DNA from: an uncultured bacterium
Lineage (GTDB): Bacteria > Bacteroidota > Bacteroidia > Bacteroidales > Bacteroidaceae
Direction: 5' to 3'
DNA: 64,000 nucleotides
Assembly (NCBI GenBank): GCA_905214795.1
Contig: CAJMNM010000013.1
Span: 12,721-76,720 of the forward strand
Shown here: positions 59,977 through 64,000 of the stretch, one piece after another
How the letters are laid out: the number at the start of each line of letters is the position of its first letter
Position numbering within the stretch: position 1 is the stretch's first letter
Translations under genes and position numbers: made by a program
The notes under the pieces: generated by a model
Seen by the model: the letters and a program-made list of their open reading frames with translations, nothing else
Database searches by the model: none
Told to the model about the DNA's origin: nothing

Positions 59977-60966
59977 ATGGAGGAAGAAGGAATTATCAAA
60001 TGGGGATTCATCGGATGTGGTGAAGTTACGGAAAAGAAAAGCGGTCCGGCCTTTAGTGCTGTTGAAGGCTCAAAGATAGAAGCCGTTATGAGCCGTAATA
60101 AAGAAAAAGCACGCTCTTACGCCCAACGGCATCATATACCAAAATGGTATACTGATGCCCAGGAACTGATTAATGACCCGGAAGTCAACGCTATATATAT
60201 CGCAACTCCTCCCTCCTCGCACGCAACATTTGCCATCATGGCCATGAAAGCCGGCAAACCGGTATATGTTGAGAAGCCATTGGCAGCAAGCTATGAAGAA
60301 TGCGCCCGGGTTAACCGTATCTCAGAACAAACCGGAGTGCCTTGTTTTGTAGCCTACTATCGCCGTTATCTGCCCTACTTCCAGAAAGTGGGCGAGCTGA
60401 TAAGAAACGGAGAAATAGGAAGAGTTCTCAATGTACAGATTCGTTTTGCCGTACCTCCGCGCGATCTTGATTATAACAGTCACGACTTACCATGGCGCGT
60501 ACAACGAGACATCGCAGGAGGCGGTTATTTTTATGACCTGGCTCCTCATCAGCTCGACTTGCTTCAGGAACTGTTCGGACCTATCATTAAAGCAAAGGGA
60601 TTCTGTACCAACCGCGGTGGATTGTATACAACGGAAGACAGCGTCAGCGCAGCTTTCCAGTTTGCCGACGGACTTCCAGGCTCTGGCTCATGGTGCTTTG
60701 TCGCACACGAATCGGCCAAGACAGACCGTATTGAAATCATTGGCGACAACGGACAGATATGTTTCTCTGTATACACATACGACCCTATCGCACTGCATAC
60801 AAAAAGAGGACGTGAGGAAATCATGATACCCAACCCTCCGCACGTACAAATGCCACTTATACGCAGCGTGGTTGAACATCTTCAGCACAAAGGTACATGC
60901 ACATGCGACAGTGTCAGTGCGACTCCTGTCAATTGGGTTATGGACAAAATATTAGGTAAGTTATAA
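59977..60966 (+). CDS. Gfo/Idh/MocA family oxidoreductase
   Basis: A 329-residue dehydrogenase from ATG 59977 (MEEEGIIKWGFIG). The NAD(P)-binding loop GFIGCGEV (about 10-17), YIATPPSSHATFAI (about 74-87), the catalytic EKPLA (about 104-108) and the substrate-side GGGYFYDLAPHQLDLL (about 172-187) are clear. The family reduces or oxidises sugars and sugar derivatives; the substrate is unknown. The DUF4421 gene starts 12 bp after its stop. Confidence 0.88.
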   Translation: MEEEGIIKWGFIGCGEVTEKKSGPAFSAVEGSKIEAVMSRNKEKARSYAQRHHIPKWYTDAQELINDPEVNAIYIATPPSSHATFAIMAMKAGKPVYVEKPLAASYEECARVNRISEQTGVPCFVAYYRRYLPYFQKVGELIRNGEIGRVLNVQIRFAVPPRDLDYNSHDLPWRVQRDIAGGGYFYDLAPHQLDLLQELFGPIIKAKGFCTNRGGLYTTEDSVSAAFQFADGLPGSGSWCFVAHESAKTDRIEIIGDNGQICFSVYTYDPIALHTKRGREEIMIPNPPHVQMPLIRSVVEHLQHKGTCTCDSVSATPVNWVMDKILGKL

Positions 60967-60978
60967 GGTCAGTAATAT

Positions 60979-62136
60979 ATGAGGAAGGAAAGCATTTGGT
61001 CCTTAATCTGTTTACTTTCCTTCGTGGTTGTAAGCCACGCTCAGGAAGACTCCGCGAGATGTGACATAAGTCTCGGCGAAGAAGTTATGCCCACTTCTGT
61101 CATACCCGACACCGCCATAGAGAAAAAAAGAAATATCTTCAAACGTTTTGTTGACGCATTCAACGCCATGGATACCACTTATATCACCCCTAACCGATAC
61201 AACTGGGCCTTCATGCTACAAAACACAAACGGTTTTGAGAATTATAAACTCTATAGCAGAGAACGTGACCAACAACTTGTTTTTTCGCCCAAACCTGCAT
61301 TCCGTTTCGGCCCCTATCTGGGGTGGCGCTGGATTTTTCTAGGTTACACTTTCGAAGCCGGTTCATTAGGCAATTCACAAACACGTACTACTGAATTTGA
61401 ATTTAGCTTATATAGTGCCATGCTGGGATGTGACCTGATATACAGACGGACAGGAAATAATTTCAAAATCCGCAAAGTCAAAGGTTTTGGCGAAGAAGCA
61501 GAAAGCGTTGAAGGCATGGACTGCCATGGTATTAATGTTAAAGTTACGGGCATTAACGCCTATTATATATTCAACCACAAACGTTTCTCATATCCGGCCG
61601 CCTTTGCACAAAGCACAGTCCAGCGCAAAAGCTGCGGCACATGGAAAATCGGTGCTTCGTGTACACAACATGAACTGGACTTTGACTACCGTAAATTACC
61701 GGAGCAGCTAACTCACAACAGTGCACATGAATTAAGCCCGGAATTTAAATTCAGCCAACTAAAATATACAGATATCAGTGTCAGCATCGGTTATGCCTAT
61801 AACTGGGTTTTCAAACGTAACTTCCTGCTTTGCGCTTCCATCTCGCCTGCAATCGGATATAAAATTACACAAGTTGACCCTATTCCGGAAGAAGATTTAC
61901 CATTCACTGCAACCGAAGAACAGGAAACGATTTTCCCTTTGCATATAGACGACTTTAATTTTGATGTTATCGGGCGTCTTGGACTTGTATGGAACAACAC
62001 CAAATATTTTGCGGGCATGTCATTAATCATACATAATTATAACTACCGACACCGCAAACTCTCCATCAACAATACCTTCGGTACACTGAATTTTTACGTC
62101 GGATTAAATTTCCACAAACGCAAACAATATCGTTAA
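60979..62136 (+). CDS. DUF4421 family outer-membrane protein
   Basis: A 385-residue protein with a cleavable signal peptide (VVVSHAQ) and a predominantly beta C-terminal region with alternating aromatic and polar residues, suggesting an outer-membrane barrel. The NRYNWAFMLQNTNGFENYKL segment near residue 70 and LGWRWIFLGYTF near residue 113 match DUF4421 (a Bacteroidetes family of unknown function). It overlaps nothing but is only 2 bp before the uracil-DNA-glycosylase-like gene. Confidence 0.82.
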   Translation: MRKESIWSLICLLSFVVVSHAQEDSARCDISLGEEVMPTSVIPDTAIEKKRNIFKRFVDAFNAMDTTYITPNRYNWAFMLQNTNGFENYKLYSRERDQQLVFSPKPAFRFGPYLGWRWIFLGYTFEAGSLGNSQTRTTEFEFSLYSAMLGCDLIYRRTGNNFKIRKVKGFGEEAESVEGMDCHGINVKVTGINAYYIFNHKRFSYPAAFAQSTVQRKSCGTWKIGASCTQHELDFDYRKLPEQLTHNSAHELSPEFKFSQLKYTDISVSIGYAYNWVFKRNFLLCASISPAIGYKITQVDPIPEEDLPFTATEEQETIFPLHIDDFNFDVIGRLGLVWNNTKYFAGMSLIIHNYNYRHRKLSINNTFGTLNFYVGLNFHKRKQYR

Positions 62137-62138
62137 CA

Positions 62139-62762
62139 ATGAACAACTACTCTACAGATTCTACAGAGAATGCCATAAATAAAGAAGGAATCGAAACACA
62201 TCCGTTAAAACCGTTCCTTCCGGAAAAAGCGAAGTTACTTATGCTTGGTAGTTTTCCGCCACAGAAAAAACGTTGGTGCATGGATTTTTACTACCCCAAT
62301 TATATCAACGACATGTGGCGTATTATGGGTTATCTGTTCTATAACGATAAAGATTATTTTACTGAGCCTTCGGCCAAACGCTTCAAGCAAGAAGAAATAA
62401 TGTTATTTCTTCAAAATAAAGGAATCGCATTATTTGATACAGCCACAGCTGTAAGGCGTCTGAAAGACAATGCATCTGATAAATTTCTTGAGATTGTGGA
62501 ACCCACCAATCTCAATATGCTCCTTGAACAGATTCCATTATGTCAAGCGATTGTTACAACCGGACAAAAAGCAACAGAAACGCTTTGTGCCACGTTTAAA
62601 ACAACTCCGCCACCATTAGGCAGCTATCACGCATTCAGCTTTGGCCAGCGCACCATACGGCATTACCGCATGCCTTCCAGTTCGCGTGCCTACCCCATGA
62701 AATTAGAAAAGAAAGCTGAATACTATAAAATAATGATGTGTGACATCGGTCTTATTGAATAA
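62139..62762 (+). CDS. Uracil-DNA glycosylase-like protein
   Basis: A 207-residue protein of the UDG superfamily. The first motif region LLMLGSFPPQKKRWCMDFYYP (about 34-54) and the closing motif RMPSSSRAYPM (about 183-193) fit the MUG/UdgX-like active-site loops. Catalytic detail differs from family 1 Ung, so base specificity is not known. It lies 2 bp after the DUF4421 gene. Its last codons form half of a palindrome shared with the convergent gene. Confidence 0.78.
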   Translation: MNNYSTDSTENAINKEGIETHPLKPFLPEKAKLLMLGSFPPQKKRWCMDFYYPNYINDMWRIMGYLFYNDKDYFTEPSAKRFKQEEIMLFLQNKGIALFDTATAVRRLKDNASDKFLEIVEPTNLNMLLEQIPLCQAIVTTGQKATETLCATFKTTPPPLGSYHAFSFGQRTIRHYRMPSSSRAYPMKLEKKAEYYKIMMCDIGLIE

Positions 62763-62767
62763 GACCG
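62747..62767. repeat. Near-perfect palindrome across two gene ends
   Basis: CGGTCTTATT-G-AATAAGACCG spans the overlapping 3' ends of the convergent UDG-like and HAD genes. As a consequence the two proteins end in GLIE and GLIQ. A stem of about eight bases with a 5-nt loop is possible, so it may help end transcription. Confidence 0.65.
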
Positions 62768-63546
62768 AAATGACGTAATGCATTGGCAATACCGTCATGA
62801 TCCACATCAGATGTCACATAATTTGCTATGGATTTAAGTTCTTCACAGGCATTACCCATTGCAATACCATAGGGGACATGTTCAATCATTGACAAATCAT
62901 TTCCGCCATCACCAAATGCCATTGCCTGCGATAAAGGAATATTCTCATAAGCCAGCACCTTATCTATTCCTACGCTTTTACTCACACCTTTAGCTATGAT
63001 ATCTGTAAACAACGGGTGCCAGCGCATGGATACGCATCCCGGCATCAGTTCGCTCATAAAATGTGACTCTTTGTCGGCCTTGAAAAAAGAAATCAGCTGA
63101 AGTATCTGTTTACCACCGGCATATTCCACAGGTTTTACTACCGGCGGATTAAGATTAAGCAAAGTAACAATACTGGCTACATCCTCATTATAATCGGTTA
63201 CGAACAACCCTTCTTCTGTTACCACTATGATAGGATATGCTTCGGCTGGCATCTCATGATGATGGATAATGACTCTATTCACATCATCCTGACTGATTGG
63301 ATGATGATAAATCACATGACCGTCACGCGTGAAACAATGCGCTCCGGTCACTGTTATCATACCATCATATTCAAGTTCACCAAGATTATCAATAAACGGC
63401 AACGGCCTTCCTGTTGCAATATAAACCTTCACCCCGTTCTGCCGCAATGCCGATACAGCCCTGAGTGTACTCTCAGGGATAGAATGAGTCTTAAACGATA
63501 CAAGCGTACCGTCTATGTCAAAAAAAACAGCTTTAACCTGTTCCAT
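62752..63546 (-). CDS. Cof-type HAD-IIB phosphatase
   Basis: A 264-residue HAD-superfamily phosphatase from ATG 63546 (MEQVKAVFFDIDGT), as an earlier frame start is a TTG. Motif I is DIDGT with catalytic Asp (about 10-14), motif II SxxTGR-like YIATGRP (about 42-48), and the final GDGGNDLSMIEH (about 212-223) is motif IV. The Cof-type group acts on sugar phosphates or similar; the substrate is unknown. It overlaps the convergent UDG-like gene by 11 bp. Confidence 0.87.
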   Translation of the reverse strand: MEQVKAVFFDIDGTLVSFKTHSIPESTLRAVSALRQNGVKVYIATGRPLPFIDNLGELEYDGMITVTGAHCFTRDGHVIYHHPISQDDVNRVIIHHHEMPAEAYPIIVVTEEGLFVTDYNEDVASIVTLLNLNPPVVKPVEYAGGKQILQLISFFKADKESHFMSELMPGCVSMRWHPLFTDIIAKGVSKSVGIDKVLAYENIPLSQAMAFGDGGNDLSMIEHVPYGIAMGNACEELKSIANYVTSDVDHDGIANALRHFGLIQ

Positions 63547-63560
63547 CCACCCCAAGCCTT

Positions 63561-63962
63561 TTATTTATTCTTTTCTGAACCGGTCATATTACCGGTTATA
63601 AAAAGACGGGTTGTTGCAGTCTTTGCATTAGACCGGATGGTAATACTCTTCTTAAAACGGCCTATCGCACGTCCCTGACCATTATAGGTTACAGCAATCT
63701 GCCCCTTCTCGCCCGGTTTAATTGGTTGCTTGGTATATTCGGGAACCGTACAGCCACATGAAGCAATTGCCTGATGAAGAACCAGCGGCGCATCTCCTAC
63801 ATTCGTAAATACGAAGACATATCTAACAACCGGATTATCAACAGAAAAGCTTCCAAAATCGTGACTTGTCTGTTCAAACTTTATTTCTGCCATTTTAGTT
63901 TGAGAAAAAGCCGCACTGATGCTTCCCCACATCAGAATAGCTAAAATCAATAACTTTTTCAT
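63561..63962 (-). CDS. DUF1573 domain protein
   Basis: A 133-residue secreted protein from ATG 63962 (MKKLLILAIL). A signal peptide (residues 1-21) precedes a DUF1573/Ig-like beta-sandwich with the pattern FEQTSHDFGSFSVDNPV and CGCTVPEYTKQPIKPGEKG. DUF1573 is common in Bacteroidetes and is of unknown function, perhaps protein-protein interaction in the cell envelope. The gene is complete in the window. It lies 14 bp before the HAD gene on the same strand. Confidence 0.85.
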   Translation of the reverse strand: MKKLLILAILMWGSISAAFSQTKMAEIKFEQTSHDFGSFSVDNPVVRYVFVFTNVGDAPLVLHQAIASCGCTVPEYTKQPIKPGEKGQIAVTYNGQGRAIGRFKKSITIRSNAKTATTRLFITGNMTGSEKNK

Positions 63963-64000
63963 ATCCTTTTGTTTTTTATACTTTCGGCAAAAATACAACC

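Overview
The window is ordinary chromosome from an anaerobic member of the order Bacteroidales (Bacteroides/Prevotella/Paraprevotella-like; the genus cannot be fixed by reading alone). Evidence: promoters repeatedly show the Bacteroidetes -7 box TAnnTTTG, about 20 bp downstream of a TTTG-like box, and Shine-Dalgarno sequences are mostly absent. Family content points the same way: GldE beside SSB and MutY, reverse rubrerythrin, DUF4491, DUF4421, DUF1573, TlpA-like lipoproteins with DUF4369-type N-termini and ArsF/ArsG-type arsenic genes.

Layout. 1-5.0 kb: truncated sodium:alanine symporter, flavodoxin/ferredoxin protein, menA, ABC-F factor ettA and a SUI1-like factor. 5.0-10.3 kb (minus strand): panE, thioredoxin-like lipoprotein, dapA, ligA, DoxX. 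10.4-15.5 kb: trmD, hemolysin III, a zeta-toxin-like kinase with a small trailing partner, a thioesterase, tRNA-Glu(CTC), a MATE pump and DUF4491. 15.5-19.9 kb: KDPG aldolase and KDG kinase, divergent from a LacI-type regulator and an NhaC antiporter, with a clear palindrome between them. 19.9-34.9 kb is housekeeping: rsmG, two metallo-hydrolase or lipoprotein genes, sfp-gldE-ssb-mutY, HU, a 29-codon very basic protein gene, rng, GH25 lysozyme, rlmH, two secreted-protein genes, pepD, and a Skp/OmpH-like lipoprotein.

34.9-42.9 kb is an accessory island. On the minus strand lies a tightly overlapping trio: DUF1653, a DUF4297/Cap4-like nuclease, and a phosphoribosyltransferase-fold protein whose PRPP loop has lost its acidic residues. 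Facing away is a 713-residue protein joining a PD-(D/E)XK-like nuclease to a DUF2075 helicase. Next come a frameshifted HNH-nuclease remnant, about 0.9 kb of non-coding DNA with phased repeats, and a conspicuously GC-rich VirE/DUF3874-type ATPase. I read the trio as the best candidate for a poorly described defence system; this is inference.

42.9-50.1 kb: rubrerythrin with its Fur/PerR-type regulator (inverted repeat at the promoter), nadE, and a five-gene arsenic/thiol operon with no arsR beside it. 50.1-54.6 kb: a TPP riboswitch controls thiE-thiC-thi4, so the thiazole is made by a Thi4-type enzyme rather than ThiG/ThiH in this cluster, and a second ThiE/TenI gene follows. 54.6-64 kb: prs, a TlpA lipoprotein, a BASS-type transporter, a Gfo/Idh/MocA oxidoreductase, DUF4421, a uracil-DNA glycosylase-like protein, a Cof-type phosphatase and DUF1573, with several conserved proteins of unknown function.
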